Assembly (NCBI RefSeq): GCF_007115095.1
Contig: NZ_SULH01000003.1
Coordinates: 62,001 to 126,000 of the forward strand
Length of the DNA stretch: 64,000 nt
From: Levilactobacillus enshiensis
GTDB lineage: Bacteria; Bacillota; Bacilli; Lactobacillales; Lactobacillaceae
Reading direction: 5' to 3'
Both the position numbers and the translations under genes were made by a program. Below, piece by piece: positions 17,226-25,671 of the stretch. The notes beneath the pieces were generated by a model. That model had not been told where the DNA came from. It saw only the letters and a program-made list of their open reading frames with translations, and made no database searches. Numbering within the stretch: position 1 is the first letter of the stretch; the number at the start of each line of letters is the position of its first letter.

Positions 17226-18314
17226 ATGGCAAAACCAAATCAATTACATCCCGGTGATCACGTTGCCCTCGTGAGCCTATCCAGTGGCATCATGGGCGAG
17301 GATTTCGCCGCACACGAGTATCACCGCGGGCAACAACGCCTCCGCGACTTAGGACTCGTTCCCGTCGCCATGCCGAACGCCTTAAAGGGCCTCGACTATC
17401 TCAATGCCCATCCCGAGGCACGAGCAGCCGACCTGAAGACCGCTTTTACCACTGCCAATATTGCCGGCATCTTCTGTGCCATCGGCGGTGACGATACCTA
17501 CCGGCTGGCCCCCTACCTCTTTGACGACCCCGAATTTGTCGCCGCCGTTGCAGCGCATCCCAAGCTGTTCACCGGCTTCTCCGACACGACCGTCGATCAC
17601 TTGATGCTCTACCGATTGGGCCTCACTACCTACTACGGTCCCAACGTCATCAACGATTTGGCCGAGCTGGATACGGACCTTCTTCCCTATACCAAACGCA
17701 CGCTGACCCACTACCTTGAAAATACCGAAACCACGCCAATCACCAGCAGTCCCGTCTGGTATGAAGAGCGCACGGATTTCTCGACCGCTGCCATTGATAC
17801 CCCCCGAATCAGCCATCCCGAGACCCGTGGTTATCAGGTGTTACGCGGTCAGGGCCAAGTGACCGGTCGCCTACTCGGTGGTTGTATCGACAGTCTGAAC
17901 AGTCTGCTGACCGACAAGCACTACCCCGACGAACCCGTTATCGCGCGGCAATACGGTCTCCTTCCCCGGCCTGAAGAATGGCGCGGCAAGATTCTATTTC
18001 TAGAGACCAGCGAGGAAAAACCAACTCCAGCCGCTTACCGGACCATGCTCCAAAATTTAAAACAAGCTGGTATTCTCCGCAACGTTAAGGCCATTATCAC
18101 GGGAAAACCGCAAAATGAGGTTTACTATGACGACTACTGCCGCGCTCTCCTGGATGTGACCCAGGACCTCACCGTACCAATTATGACCAATTTCAACTTT
18201 GGCCACGCCTATCCGCGAACCGCCCTCCCTTATGGTTTGAGTGCCAGACTCAATTTCGATACCAAAACGTTGACCGTCACGGAACCCTTCTTTGCTGGGG
18301 AGGTGACGCGATGA
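17226..18314 (+). CDS. S66-family LD-carboxypeptidase / MccF-like serine peptidase
   Basis: This is a 362-aa cytoplasmic peptidase of family S66. The nucleophile lies in TGFSDTT (Ser119). The later Glu is in ILFLETSEE and the His in NFGHAYPRTALPYG, giving the Ser-Glu-His triad of LdcA and MccF. GGDDTYRLAPYL and GGCIDSLNSLL are further family marks. Members either trim the terminal D-Ala from muropeptide tetrapeptides or inactivate microcin C-like aminoacyl nucleotides. The sequence does not decide between these. ATG 17226 is the start because GGGAGGGA lies 6 nt before it. The downstream HIT gene overlaps by 4 nt (ATGA), so the two are coupled. Confidence 0.85.
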   Translation: MAKPNQLHPGDHVALVSLSSGIMGEDFAAHEYHRGQQRLRDLGLVPVAMPNALKGLDYLNAHPEARAADLKTAFTTANIAGIFCAIGGDDTYRLAPYLFDDPEFVAAVAAHPKLFTGFSDTTVDHLMLYRLGLTTYYGPNVINDLAELDTDLLPYTKRTLTHYLENTETTPITSSPVWYEERTDFSTAAIDTPRISHPETRGYQVLRGQGQVTGRLLGGCIDSLNSLLTDKHYPDEPVIARQYGLLPRPEEWRGKILFLETSEEKPTPAAYRTMLQNLKQAGILRNVKAIITGKPQNEVYYDDYCRALLDVTQDLTVPIMTNFNFGHAYPRTALPYGLSARLNFDTKTLTVTEPFFAGEVTR

Positions 18315-18760
18315 CTTCTTGGCGAGATGACCGCATTCAAGCCGCAATCGACGGGACGAATCCCATGGTCATGGCGACGCTCCCTGGTGGCTTTGCCGTC
18401 TATGGTGACACGCAATTTCTTCCCGGTTATGCCATTCTCCTGCCCAAACGAAACGTGGCCGCGCTCAACGACCTGACGCTGGCTGAGAGTACTGCCTTTC
18501 TTCAAAGTATGCGTGTGTTGGGCGATGCCGTCTTACAAGCGACTGGCTGTGCGCGCGTTAATTATGACATTCTTGGCAACACCGATAACTTTCTCCATGC
18601 CCACGTCTTCCCCCGCTATGCGACCGAACCCGTGGAACGCCGCGTTAAACCGGTCTGGCTATATTCGCCGGACCACTGGTTTAATGACCGTTACGCTTAC
18701 GATGCCCAACGAGATGGCGCGTTGCGACAACGAATTACTGAACTATTAATTAATAACTAG
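18311..18760 (+). CDS. HIT-like nucleotide-binding protein
   Basis: This 149-aa protein has the layout of the histidine-triad superfamily: a central strand pair (GYAILLPKRNVAALNDL), a helix, VNYDILGN, and the active-site strand NFLHAHVFPRY. The first two His of the HxHxHxx motif are present, but the third is Phe, so the catalytic centre deviates from classical Ap4A hydrolases. It may still bind or cleave a nucleoside phosphoester. It overlaps the end of the S66 peptidase gene by 4 nt, so it is translated from the same message. If the peptidase is MccF-like, a nucleotide-processing partner would fit, but this is speculative. Confidence 0.7.
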   Translation: MTSWRDDRIQAAIDGTNPMVMATLPGGFAVYGDTQFLPGYAILLPKRNVAALNDLTLAESTAFLQSMRVLGDAVLQATGCARVNYDILGNTDNFLHAHVFPRYATEPVERRVKPVWLYSPDHWFNDRYAYDAQRDGALRQRITELLINN

Positions 18761-18805
18761 ATATTATTAATAACAAACAATTATTATTAATGTCATTTAG
18801 CCTTA

Positions 18806-18857
18806 TAAAAAGCCGGCAGAAAATTCTCAAAATTGAGGATTCTCTGCCGGCTTTTTT
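18806..18857. terminator. Bidirectional intrinsic terminator
   Basis: AAAAAGCCGGCAGA pairs with TCTGCCGGCTTTTT, with A and T runs on both sides, between convergent genes. Confidence 0.85.
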
Positions 18858-18865
18858 CACATCAT

Positions 18866-19843
18866 TTACCCCGCGGGTACCGCCATGACATCGGTATCGA
18901 CAATGCCAAAACGCCGTCGCATGACCGCCTCGATTTCTTCGCCCAACCGGTAGCTGTCCTGGACCTCCATGTGGGGGTCGACCGCAATCACCACATCTAG
19001 CGTGACCACGTTGCCGTTGTAGTGGGCTTTGAGTTCCAAGACCGCTTCGACCGCGGCAAATTCTGCGATGGCCTTACCAAACTGCTGCTCAACTTGCGGG
19101 TCGAAGTAATCAGCGAGGTTCAAGCTGCTCTCCCGGAAGATCCGAATGCCAGCTGTTAATATGAAGAGGCCAACCAACATACTGGCAACACCATCCAACC
19201 AGGTCACCCGAAACGCCAGTGCACCTCCGATAGCAACCATCGTGCCCAGACTGGTCACGGCGTCACTCAGACTATCCCGCGCCGCAGCGGTCAAGGCAGC
19301 ATTCTGCAGCTGCCGTCCAGCACGCCTGTTCAGCCACCACACACCCAGCATGATGACCGTTGCCACGGCCCCTCCCAGCAACGTAATGGGTTGCGGCACT
19401 TCTTGATCGGCAGGATTCATCAGACTCTTGACCCCGCTATACATGACGCTGGCCGCAATCGCAATCATCACGACCCCGGTGATCATGGTAAAGACCGTTT
19501 CGTAGTGAAAACGCGTTAACTGTAGACGTTGACCGCTGGTCGGTGAATCTTCCGGCAACGGTTGCCCCATCAAGTCATCGTCATGAATGTCCCTGGCAAT
19601 GTAAATACCAATCAGCAGCAAGACCGACGAAATAATACCAGAAAGGTTATTGAAGGCGTCGGCCCGTAACGTCTGTGAGTGCCCCACAATGGCCAAATAG
19701 AATTCAATGACCGAAATTGCGAGGTAAGCGCCCACGTTGAGGTAAAGATAACGCTGGGCACCCTTTAACTTCGTCAGTTCACGTTGCTGAGTCGCCTGCC
19801 ATTCTGCCTGTTCCGCTTGTCGATGCGCTTTTAAATCTTTCAT
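18866..19843 (-). CDS. Cation diffusion facilitator (CDF) family transporter
   Basis: The 325-aa protein has an N-terminal charged stretch, about six membrane helices and a C-terminal cytoplasmic ferredoxin-like domain (residues about 235-325). The helix motifs carry the metal-coordinating residues of CDF proteins: HSQTLRADAFNNL in helix 2 and ARDSLSDAVTSLG in helix 5. Such proteins export Zn, Mn, Fe or Co in exchange for protons. The loop between helices 2 and 3 (DDDLMGQPLPEDSPTSG) is acidic. ATG 19843 follows GGGGGA. It is a single gene ending at a shared terminator. The metal cannot be told from the sequence alone. Confidence 0.9.
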   Translation of the reverse strand: MKDLKAHRQAEQAEWQATQQRELTKLKGAQRYLYLNVGAYLAISVIEFYLAIVGHSQTLRADAFNNLSGIISSVLLLIGIYIARDIHDDDLMGQPLPEDSPTSGQRLQLTRFHYETVFTMITGVVMIAIAASVMYSGVKSLMNPADQEVPQPITLLGGAVATVIMLGVWWLNRRAGRQLQNAALTAAARDSLSDAVTSLGTMVAIGGALAFRVTWLDGVASMLVGLFILTAGIRIFRESSLNLADYFDPQVEQQFGKAIAEFAAVEAVLELKAHYNGNVVTLDVVIAVDPHMEVQDSYRLGEEIEAVMRRRFGIVDTDVMAVPAG

Positions 19844-19992
19844 ACACGGTCCCCCTACATTTATCTAATTTATTGCGTAATCCCCTGACCCCATTATACC
19901 CACTTGCGGTTAAGCAGTTCGCTAACTTCCTCACTAAATCACCTAACCTACGAAAGAAATTGTGTCGACTTTCATTAACGATTTTTACCTTT

Positions 19993-20123
19993 TGAAAGCG
20001 ATAATAAAATTTTCTTTGCCCAACAAAAATGCCGTCAAACCAGTGCTACTACCTAGTTTCCTCGGCCAACTAACAAACAATTCAACGAAACCGGTTGCAA
20101 ACTGTAAATCTTTCGGTTATAAT
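19993..20123 (+). promoter_or_regulatory. Strong promoter and two cre-like sites of the alcohol dehydrogenase gene
   Basis: TTGCAA (20095-20100) and TATAAT (20118-20123) are separated by 17 bp. CGAAACCGGTTGCA (20086-20099), overlapping the -35 box, and TGAAAGCGATAATA (19993-20006) each match the cre consensus at 13 of 14 positions. The gap 19844-20181 holds nothing else that I can identify. Confidence 0.6.
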
Positions 20124-20181
20124 TGCTTTGTGAAATTGATACCAATGATTTTCAAAACTTCCGAAAGAAGGCATTTGTATA

Positions 20182-21354
20182 ATGGCTGAACGTAGTTATG
20201 ACTTTTTGATGCCCAGTGTCAACTTTTTTGGCCCTGGTGTAATTAACAAGATTGGTGAACGTGCAAAGATGTTAGGGATGAAGAAGCCCGTCATCGTCAC
20301 CGATAAGTTCCTTGAAGGACTCAAGGATGGTGCCGTTGAACAAACTTTGAAATCCTTAGACGCCGCTGGTGTAGATTACGTTGTTTACAACAATGTTGAA
20401 CCTAACCCTAAGATTCGGAATATTAAAGAAGTTAAGAAACTTTACGAAGAATCCGGTGCGGACTCCATCATTACTGTTGGTGGGGGCTCTGCTCATGATA
20501 CTGGTAAAGGTGCCGGCATTATCTTGACGAACGGTGACGATATCACCAAATTAGCCGGGATCGAAACGCTCGACAAGGCTTTACCACCACTGATTGCCGT
20601 TAACACAACTGCTGGGACGGGTTCAGAATTGACTCGTCACGCCGTTATCACGAACGAAGAAACCCACTTGAAGTTCGTTGTTGTTTCATGGCGGAACATT
20701 CCGTTGGTTTCCTTCAACGACCCTACTTTGATGTTAGACGTTCCTAAGGGCTTAACTGCCGCTACTGGGATGGACGCCTTCGTTCAATCCATCGAACCTT
20801 ACGTTTCCGTTGACCACAACCCAATCACCGACTCACAATGTATCGAAGCCATCAAGTTGATTGAAACTTCCTTACGTGAAGCCGTTGCTAACGGCCACAA
20901 CTTGGACGCACGGACCAAGATGGTTGAAGCTGAAATGTTAGCCGGGATGGCCTTCAACAACGCCAACTTAGGTTACGTTCACGCCATGGCTCACCAATTG
21001 GGTGGTCAATACGATGCCCCACATGGTGTTTGCTGTGCTTTACTCTTGCCTTACGTTGAAGAATACAACATCATCGCTTGCCCAGAACGCTTTGCTGAAT
21101 TAGCAAAGATCATGGGTGAAAACACCGATGGTTTGTCCACGCGTGACGCCGCTGAATTGTCCATCAAGGCCATGAAGCAAATGTCACAAGACGTTGGTAT
21201 TCCTAAGTCAATCAAGGAAATCGGTGCTAAGCCTGAAGACTTTGAATTGATGGCTGAAAATGCGTTGAAGGATGGGAACGCCTTCTCTAACCCTCGTAAG
21301 GGGACTAAAGAAGATATCGTTAAGATCTTCCAAGCAGCCTACGACGCAAAGTAA
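20182..21354 (+). CDS. dhaT: Iron-containing alcohol dehydrogenase, 1,3-propanediol dehydrogenase (DhaT)-like
   Basis: This 390-aa protein closely resembles DhaT-type group III dehydrogenases along its length, with SVNFFGPGVI, TVGGGSAHDTGKG, NTTAGTGSELTRH, FVVVSWRN and GLTAATGMDAF. The metal ligands lie in GMDAF and in the HAMAHQLGG...APHG stretch. The enzyme would reduce 3-hydroxypropionaldehyde or another aldehyde with NADH, serving as an electron sink in heterofermentative growth. Its codons are strongly biased, as in highly expressed genes, and its promoter is near-consensus. AGAAGG precedes ATG 20182. Cre-like sites suggest catabolite control. Lactaldehyde reductase or another alcohol dehydrogenase function cannot be excluded. 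Confidence 0.8.
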   Translation: MAERSYDFLMPSVNFFGPGVINKIGERAKMLGMKKPVIVTDKFLEGLKDGAVEQTLKSLDAAGVDYVVYNNVEPNPKIRNIKEVKKLYEESGADSIITVGGGSAHDTGKGAGIILTNGDDITKLAGIETLDKALPPLIAVNTTAGTGSELTRHAVITNEETHLKFVVVSWRNIPLVSFNDPTLMLDVPKGLTAATGMDAFVQSIEPYVSVDHNPITDSQCIEAIKLIETSLREAVANGHNLDARTKMVEAEMLAGMAFNNANLGYVHAMAHQLGGQYDAPHGVCCALLLPYVEEYNIIACPERFAELAKIMGENTDGLSTRDAAELSIKAMKQMSQDVGIPKSIKEIGAKPEDFELMAENALKDGNAFSNPRKGTKEDIVKIFQAAYDAK

Positions 21355-21582
21355 CCAATGGTGCTTGAGTCTTGAACCGCTGACGGCTTTAGCCAGTTAA
21401 GCGCGACAGCTCAGGCTACCCAATTTCAACAGCGTTGCCCTCATCAACGCTGTTCGCGCGCCATGACTACCTCATGCGCAACTCTACGGCCACTTGGTTA
21501 CCCCCTCTTGGTCGCCAACTAAACTTAACCATAAACACCGGCCAATCGCAGTTGACTGCACAGCTACCCGATTGCTGGTGTT

Positions 21583-21626
21583 TAAAAAAGAAGGGACCAT
21601 CTCTGCCAGAACGTGGAGATGGTCTC
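21583..21626 (-). terminator. Intrinsic terminator, minus strand, at the edge of element B
   Basis: Read on the minus strand, GAGACCATCTC and GAGATGGTC form a hairpin followed by TTCTTTTTT. It sits just past the 3' end of element B, which lies on the same strand, so a transcript of that element would end here. Nothing else was found in 21355-21582 apart from a small CAGCGTTG/CAACGCTG hairpin. Confidence 0.6.
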
Positions 21627-21669
21627 TTCGTACATACAACTAAGGGATGCAAGGTGAACTTCAAGATTC

Positions 21670-22133
21670 GTGCCGTTCAACTGGGCGCACTCCGGCTGCC
21701 AGGGATTCCGCCTGCTGTGGGGACGCTTCAGCCTGGAAGAACACCAGTCTTCTCGCTCGCTTTGAAGCCACGAAAACCACGTGTCTCCAAAGTCGCCCGT
21801 GCTGTAAGCTGGCTGAAAAAACGCCAGCTAACACCACTTTCACGGCCGGCTCCATCCCTGACCTCCTCCGGCGCTGACGGTGTTTTATCACGACAACAGT
21901 TGTCGGTCACGGATACCTGACATTTTCGGTCCAATTGATAACGATGAGCTGGCTGGAAACACCATTTAAGGGGAAGAGGACAGCAGATATGGGGCCAGAT
22001 ACATCATTCTACTTAGTCAGCAAGTACACTAATTATTGGCTTAGTAGAAAAGCAAGCTTGTCGGGCTCGTGACTTGCGCGACTTTAAGTTGTATTCGCAT
22101 CAATTCCGCCCCTATCTGCCGACCGGTAAGGCG
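21670..22133 (-). repeat. Four-stem structured element, copy B (type I, with 5' arm and insert)
   Basis: On the minus strand the copy starts at 22133 with the 5' arm (CGCCTTACCGG then a GCAGATAGGGGC-type hairpin). The core (21880-21680) is closed by arms at 21854-21862 and 21698-21706, with one mismatch. The hairpin loop of the 5' arm (about 21995-22110) contains an extra conserved segment with TTCTACTAAGCC and CTAAGTAGAA arms. The same insert is in copy C but absent in A and D. It lies between two plus-strand genes, opposite in direction to both. Confidence 0.75.
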
Positions 22134-22264
22134 ACTCAGCCATCGCGTTGCCTCGCTTTAATCTCAAGTTTATGTTTAGAATAGATATGATTGGTGTTTT
22201 GGTAGGTTCACCCTTTAGTAAATCAATCCATCACATCTTAATTTTCAAGAAGGGACTCACTCTT

Positions 22265-22918
22265 ATGCAAAAATACTTAACCTTTGACTGCTATGGCACA
22301 CTCCTACAGGAATCCGGGACCTACGATACGGTTGCCCAAGTGGCCCGTAAAATCGGCGTCGACCCCCAGCTGGCCCGTGACCGTTTCGTGACCTATCAGG
22401 CCGACCGAAATAACATGCACCCCTACGTGGACTATGATTTGTTGACTCGCAACAACCTGATTCATCTCGACTATCAGTTCGGCCTCAAGCACCAATTTGA
22501 ACGCTACTACGTTGACGTCTTGACGGCCCACCGGAATCTAAAACCGTTCCCCGAGGTCATTCGGACACTGCAAGCGCTCCAACAACGCGACTACCACTTG
22601 ATCATGATGTCCAATTCGTCGTGGGATATCATTCCGGCCAATGCCGCCGCTCTGCAGGTTCCCTTTGACATCTGGACCGCCGAGGACGTTCACGCCTACA
22701 AACCGGACCTGCACTTCTTCAAGACCGTTGCTGACCATTACGGCTTCACCCCCGAAAACCATTGGCACATCGCCGAAGGTTACGCCAGCGATATCGTCCC
22801 CGCCGACCAACTCGGCTGGAAATCCATCTGGATCAACCGCGGCAATGCGGCGCCAACCACACCGGCGACCCCTACTCATGCCGTCGCAACCTTGGACAAG
22901 GTCTTGGATTGGCTGTAA
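22265..22918 (+). CDS. HAD-superfamily hydrolase (haloacid dehalogenase type II-like)
   Basis: The 217-aa protein has the HAD motifs in order: FDCYGTLL at residues 6-13 (nucleophile Asp8), MMSNSSWD near 117 (motif II), the Lys in YKPDLHFF near 147, and IAEGYASDIVPADQLGW near 167-182 with motif IV. The helical cap follows motif I, as in dehalogenase-like and phosphoglycolate phosphatase-like members. It should remove phosphate or another group from a small metabolite. The substrate is unknown. ATG 22265 is chosen because the HAD motif normally starts within ten residues of the N-terminus. The ribosome binding site (AAGGGA) is weak. Confidence 0.85.
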   Translation: MQKYLTFDCYGTLLQESGTYDTVAQVARKIGVDPQLARDRFVTYQADRNNMHPYVDYDLLTRNNLIHLDYQFGLKHQFERYYVDVLTAHRNLKPFPEVIRTLQALQQRDYHLIMMSNSSWDIIPANAAALQVPFDIWTAEDVHAYKPDLHFFKTVADHYGFTPENHWHIAEGYASDIVPADQLGWKSIWINRGNAAPTTPATPTHAVATLDKVLDWL

Positions 22919-22993
22919 GTTGCTAGCACGCGTAGACTGCCAGTCAGTTTTAAATGCACCACTGCCAAATTGAAATTATTCACCGATATTTAA

Positions 22994-23027
22994 ACGAGTC
23001 TGGGATAAAACTCCCAGACTCGTTTTG
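22994..23027 (+). terminator. Intrinsic terminator after the HAD gene
   Basis: GAGTCTGGGA pairs with TCCCAGACTC, followed by GTTTTG. Confidence 0.65.
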
Positions 23028-23052
23028 TGCGCCGAATATCTATGACTGAAAC

Positions 23053-23168
23053 GTGGGACCAAAGGCAGTCAACTCCGCTTAACCCCGATAGACAAACAAT
23101 CCAAGCCCGGGATTATTCGTCTATCGAAGCATCGTTCATGCTCATTGACTAACCGCCTTTTGTCCCAC
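23053..23168. repeat. Long nested inverted repeat (cruciform-like)
   Basis: GTGGGACCAAAGGC (from 23053) pairs with GCCTTTTGTCCCAC (to 23168). Inside it GATAGACAAACAATCC (23087-23102) pairs with GGATTATTCGTCTATC (23110-23125), with a few mismatches in each. A third small hairpin lies near 23128-23142. It could be a structured RNA or a remnant of a small mobile element, and it differs from the four-stem family. It lies between convergent genes. Confidence 0.5.
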
Positions 23169-23177
23169 TCTCGTAGT

Positions 23178-23804
23178 CTAAAGTGGCGCCACGCGATATC
23201 GTAACACCGTCTTGGCCTTCTCCGGTGCCGTTCGCCGCGTATCAGTCAGGTAAATTTCACGGTGCCAATACTCACCCATGGTCGGGATAACCTTGAGCTG
23301 GTTTTCCTGTAACACCGTCTGAAGTTGCGCAAACGTCGCCGGTTCGTCATCGAAGGGACCGTGATGAATCGTCTGTAAGACTGGCCCCTCCGCATAAGTT
23401 TCCCATGTCAAATCGCCGAAATACGGATTGGTTTTCTTCTCCATGACCCGTTTCACAGCCGCCTGAAAGTCCGCTGCCGTTAACCGGTCGGGCTGCCGCA
23501 ACATAATCTTGTACTGCAATGCGGCCTTATTCAGTGCCGGCCCACGTGACCCATCGCTGGTCGTCCAAACGCCTTCCAGCGGATACACCGTGTACTCATA
23601 GGGCGCGCCCAGTTCCCCGCGCTTCAAAGCCATGCGCAAGTCATAAGCCACTGGGTACAGGGCACCAATGTGCGTCGCAAAATCCGGCTGATTGGGGTCA
23701 CCTTTCCCAGTGACCGTGATAAAATTCAATGCCGGTAACGTCAGTAACGTCGGCTTCTTGGGCAGATACCAGTCCTTTTCGGCTTTGCGCCATTCGTGTT
23801 TCAT
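23178..23804 (-). CDS. GyrI-like small-molecule-binding protein, 208 aa
   Basis: The protein matches the GyrI-like (SHS2-fold) ligand-binding domain: an N-terminal KHEWRKAEKDWYLPKKP, the strand ALNFITVTGKGDPN, the Tyr/Asp-rich YPVAYDLRMALK, and C-terminal IHHGPFDDEPATFAQLQ followed by GEYWHREIYLTDTRRT. In this family a central Glu and aromatic residues bind cationic or lipophilic compounds, and some members hydrolyse xenobiotics. It has no DNA-binding domain. AAGGAGGG precedes ATG 23804. A second, different GyrI-like protein is encoded at 24020, divergent from a WYL regulator. Its ligand is unknown. Confidence 0.8.
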   Translation of the reverse strand: MKHEWRKAEKDWYLPKKPTLLTLPALNFITVTGKGDPNQPDFATHIGALYPVAYDLRMALKRGELGAPYEYTVYPLEGVWTTSDGSRGPALNKAALQYKIMLRQPDRLTAADFQAAVKRVMEKKTNPYFGDLTWETYAEGPVLQTIHHGPFDDEPATFAQLQTVLQENQLKVIPTMGEYWHREIYLTDTRRTAPEKAKTVLRYRVAPL

Positions 23805-23909
23805 CCAATCCCTCCTTAACGTCTTTTATCCCAGTTTACCAAAAAATCGCTCCCCTTATTCGGTTAGCGATTTTTTTGTCATTTTTCTAAGGATTGAACC
23901 TACCAAAAC

Positions 23910-23966
23910 CAGCTTGGACCGTCCTGCCCATCGCGTTTCAGTCCAAATTTGGCGAACGGTAAGGTA
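23910..23966 (+). repeat. Truncated 3' remnant of the four-stem element (type II, copy H)
   Basis: About 55 bp match the 3' third of copy G, including CCGTCCT, GTCCAAATTTGGCGAACGG and TAAGG, with a few differences. The 5' stem arm and inner hairpins are missing, so the copy is a fragment. Confidence 0.55.
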
Positions 23967-24019
23967 GCCAGTTTAGCCATGCGACATGCTACAGCTGTTG
24001 GCCAACTTTCAAACCGGAG

Positions 24020-24490
24020 TTACTTTTCAACTAAGGGGACCAACATCTCACCGTGAACGCCGGTTTCGTCTTGGCCAGTCACGTAGGAGGTGTTCGGCCC
24101 CCCGACGTAGGCATAATCCGTCAATTGGGGCAAAATCTCGCCAAACGCTGGGCCTTCGAGCGCATTGTACAGTCCCATTTGGTCGGCGGCCGTCCCAGTG
24201 ATGACCAAATACTTGCCGGCGGGAAAGGCGATCAACCGTTGATCAGCGGTTGCAGCCGTATCGGCGCTGACCTGCCGCCCCGCATAATAGTGAAACTCAC
24301 CGTTGATGGCCTCGTTGACGGCAAAGGGATAATCGTTGAGTCCCGTCAATTGGTCCAGTGCATGCTCGGCGTTGACCTTTTGCCAAAACGCGGCCTTCTG
24401 TTGTCCCATGGTAGAAAAATCCCCCGTTAAGACCGTACCCAAGCCTAAAACCGTAAACGCCGCTTTCGTTTCAATCGTGTAATCTGTCAT
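24020..24490 (-). CDS. GyrI-like / AraC effector-binding domain protein, 156 aa
   Basis: This small protein has the pattern of the stand-alone effector-binding (GyrI-like) domain: an N-terminal YTIETKAAFTVLGLGTVLTG strand, YYAGRQVSADT in the middle with the Gly-rich turn, IAFPAGKYLVITGTA, and a last strand GEMLVPLVEK. In BmrR- and AraC-type proteins this fold binds aromatic or cationic drugs. AAGGAGG lies 10 nt before ATG 24490. It is divergent from a WYL-domain regulator gene whose start lies only 80 bp away, a layout seen for YafY-type regulators and the effector-binding proteins they control. That link is positional. Confidence 0.8.
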   Translation of the reverse strand: MTDYTIETKAAFTVLGLGTVLTGDFSTMGQQKAAFWQKVNAEHALDQLTGLNDYPFAVNEAINGEFHYYAGRQVSADTAATADQRLIAFPAGKYLVITGTAADQMGLYNALEGPAFGEILPQLTDYAYVGGPNTSYVTGQDETGVHGEMLVPLVEK

Positions 24491-24570
24491 ATTGTGATAG
24501 CCTCCTTAAGCTGTTAGACTCAGTATAAGGACTAATAGTTTCAAAAACTGACACTGTTTGGAGGCATTCG

Positions 24571-25530
24571 ATGACTAAAACAGCTCGGATCAATACCATG
24601 ATGCGCTACATCAATAATCGACAATACTTTACCATTCATGAACTCATGACCCAGTTTCAGGTTTCCCGGAGCACAGTTATTCGTGACCTCAATAGCATTC
24701 AAGAACTGGGCATGCCATTAACCGCCAGTGTTGGCCGCGATGGTGGCTACGCTGTCATGCAGAACCAACTACTGCCAGCCGTTCAATTTAACAGTGAAGA
24801 GCTCAAGGCCCTCTTCGTGAGCTTTCTTGCTACGCTCAACACTCAGTTGCCCTACTTACAGAATCGCAATACGCTGACAGAAAAATTAGTGGCCATCGCT
24901 TCGCAGACCCAGCAAGACGACCTGTTGACCTTGCAGGAACTGCTGGTATTCAGTCATACGAATCCGGCCAATACCCGCTTGACCGAACTCACGGATTTTG
25001 CACCAGCAATGCTTAAAACGTTGCTGAACACTTGCTTGACTAGCCGCCAACTGCAACTCACGCTTGCCGCGGGGACACAAACCGTCTGGGTCCGCCACGT
25101 CTTTAACCGCCAAGATAATTGGGTCGTTGACGCCTGGGACCTCAGCAACCAGCAGTTTTGTGAAATCAAGATAGCCGACATTCAACAGGTCCGCCCCGTC
25201 TCCCGTGAGCAAACGTTGGACGTGGCCGCCATCACCGCTGCCATCAAAGCCGCTCGTCCGGCACCCAACGTCATCATTAAGCTGAACGCGCCGGCCATTC
25301 AACAATTCCGGCAACATCCCCACCCAACCACGCCGCTCCAATTTCTGGACCCGTTTCAGCAAACCGCCCGCCTCGAATGCTTTCTGGACGTACACCAACC
25401 GCAACAAGTTACTGACTTTAGCCATTGGTTCCTTTACTTGGGGAGTGACGCACAATTGACGGCCGCACCAACCGAACTGACAACCGCAATCCGCCAGGAA
25501 GCACGCGGCATTATCGACCAGTTGCCGTGA
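24571..25530 (+). CDS. HTH/WYL-domain transcriptional regulator (YafY/DeoR-type)
   Basis: This 319-aa protein starts with a DeoR-like helix-turn-helix (TIHELMTQFQVSRSTVIRDL at residues 21-40, then GRDGGYAV in the wing). It is followed by a helical linker and a WYL-type sensor domain, with WVRHVFNRQDNWVVDAWDL and FCEIKIADIQQVRP, ending in a small C-terminal extension domain. Family members control small operons in response to unknown ligands. GGAGG lies 7 nt before ATG 24571. It is divergent from a GyrI-like gene and probably controls it. A parS-like sequence begins just after its stop codon, at 25531. Confidence 0.85.
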   Translation: MTKTARINTMMRYINNRQYFTIHELMTQFQVSRSTVIRDLNSIQELGMPLTASVGRDGGYAVMQNQLLPAVQFNSEELKALFVSFLATLNTQLPYLQNRNTLTEKLVAIASQTQQDDLLTLQELLVFSHTNPANTRLTELTDFAPAMLKTLLNTCLTSRQLQLTLAAGTQTVWVRHVFNRQDNWVVDAWDLSNQQFCEIKIADIQQVRPVSREQTLDVAAITAAIKAARPAPNVIIKLNAPAIQQFRQHPHPTTPLQFLDPFQQTARLECFLDVHQPQQVTDFSHWFLYLGSDAQLTAAPTELTTAIRQEARGIIDQLP

Positions 25531-25671
25531 CGTTTCACGTGGAATAATTCTGCTCATTCACTATAATATTTTTTGTTTCGGTCGTAGCTTCCACCTCACA
25601 AGTCTGCTACACTCAACTCAGGCGACACATTTGACTAATCAAGTGTTGCTTCCTTGAGGAGGAGTTTCCTA

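Noticed and set aside
21435-21934. Several open frames on both strands over element B
   Set aside because: They are by-products of the GC-rich structured repeat. The frames are not kept between copies and lack ribosome binding sites.
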